Of a DNA stretch of 22,780 nt, positions 22,608-22,780 are shown one piece after another; within the stretch, counting starts at the first letter, position 1, and each line of letters opens with the position of its first letter. This stretch comes from a virus: IMG/VR virus record IMGVR_UViG_3300007345_000302, positions 1-22,780 of that record. One strand, given 5' to 3'. The notes beneath the pieces are model-generated. The model was not told the origin of the DNA and ran no database searches. It saw nothing but the letters and a program-made list of their open reading frames with translations. The position numbers and the translations under genes are program-made.

Positions 22608-22664
22608 ATACCTTGCGAACTTTGTGGGGAGAATTTTCATGGCGGAATTTTTTATTTTTCGAAT

Positions 22665-22673
22665 ATTATAGCA
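22665..22673 (-). promoter_or_regulatory. Extended -10 promoter (TGCTATAAT)
   Basis: On the minus strand TGCTATAAT fits the extended -10 element TGnTATAAT of host sigma-70-type promoters exactly. No good -35 hexamer is visible at 17 bases upstream, as is usual for extended -10 promoters. Transcription would begin near 22658 and read the small genes below, after a leader of about 100 bases. It could be an early or middle promoter used by host RNA polymerase. Confidence 0.55.
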
Positions 22674-22682
22674 TACAAAAAA

Positions 22683-22743
22683 GCCCCCTCTGGGAAACGT
22701 TTGTAGGTTAGGAAGGACCCATGAATTTCGCTCGGGCCCCCTA
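22683..22743 (-). other. GC-rich non-coding stretch with G-tracts and a T-tract
   Basis: This stretch between the terminator and the promoter holds no convincing gene. In transcript order it has GGGGGCCC at its start and GGGGGC at its end, the latter followed by six T. Only short nested stems are possible (GCCC with GGGC, TGGG with CCCA). It may be a second weak terminator or part of an alternative fold with the upstream hairpin. It lacks the arms and TTCGA loop of a tRNA. Confidence 0.35.
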
Positions 22744-22751
22744 AGTATAAC

Positions 22752-22775
22752 AAAAGGGGCATAAAATACTGCCCC
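22752..22775 (-). terminator. Factor-independent terminator of the gene to the right
   Basis: On the minus strand the perfect six-base stem GGGGCA / TGCCCC encloses an eight-base loop (GTATTTTA) and is followed by TTTTGTT. On the plus strand the stem is followed by TAAGT, so the orientation fits minus-strand transcription. It would end a transcript of a gene beyond the window and separates it from the small-gene cluster. Confidence 0.65.
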
Positions 22776-22780
22776 TAAGT

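Noticed and set aside
22593-22640. A 15-codon minus-strand ORF starting at ATG 22640 (MKILPTKFARYSKYF)
   Set aside because: It is very short, has no Shine-Dalgarno sequence, and lies in the leader between the promoter and the first credible gene. A leader peptide role cannot be supported.
22235-22671. Two plus-strand open frames of 121-123 codons near the right end
   Set aside because: They are antisense to the coiled-coil and PAAR-like genes. Their runs of Ser, Leu and Pro mirror the low-complexity codons of the minus-strand genes, and every supported gene in the window is on the minus strand.
22683-22743. Possible tRNA in the GC-rich segment
   Set aside because: No cloverleaf can be drawn: there is no TTCGA-type T loop, no matching acceptor arms of seven pairs and no anticodon stem at the correct distance.

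Overview
The window looks like part of the baseplate and tail gene cluster of a T4-like myovirus, most probably a marine cyanophage (Synechococcus or Prochlorococcus host). The reasons are the T4 baseplate wedge set gp25, gp6, (gp7 position), gp8 in T4-like order, the AT-rich composition, T4-type late promoter sequences (one exact TATAAATA), and very long Ser/Thr/Asn/Gly-rich structural proteins between the conserved wedge genes. A myophage of another marine bacterium cannot be excluded. Every credible gene is on the minus strand, so transcription runs from right (22780) to left (1). I see no tRNA, integrase, insertion sequence or CRISPR array.

Right end (22780 to about 22450): a factor-independent terminator for a gene outside the window, a GC-rich stretch, an extended -10 promoter and a possible late promoter, then a short acidic ORF. 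Next comes a run of small, overlapping or closely spaced genes: a coiled-coil protein, a PAAR-like candidate spike-tip protein, a 48-residue highly basic protein, a 170-residue protein of unknown function, and a 68-residue charged protein. The last is preceded by two hairpins and a strong ribosome binding site.

Centre (20892 to 6744): the baseplate wedge operon. gp25 and gp6 overlap by one base (TAATG). gp6 and the giant 3360-residue protein in the gp7 position are 4 bases apart. An exact T4 late promoter then precedes gp8. Left end (6701 to 1): the N-terminal 2233 residues of a DUF4815-type virion structural protein, cut by the window edge.

Together these genes specify much of the contractile-tail baseplate: wedge proteins (gp25, gp6, gp7-position, gp8), a possible tip of the membrane-piercing spike, and a giant peripheral protein. 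The most notable features are the mosaic structure of the 3360-residue protein (recurrent beta modules at both ends, a YHYH-like domain without its name-giving histidines, a duplicated helical domain), a motif shared by three adjacent giant genes, the structured leader of the 68-residue gene, and a 48-residue gene that length cut-offs would miss. I found no convincing entirely new system.
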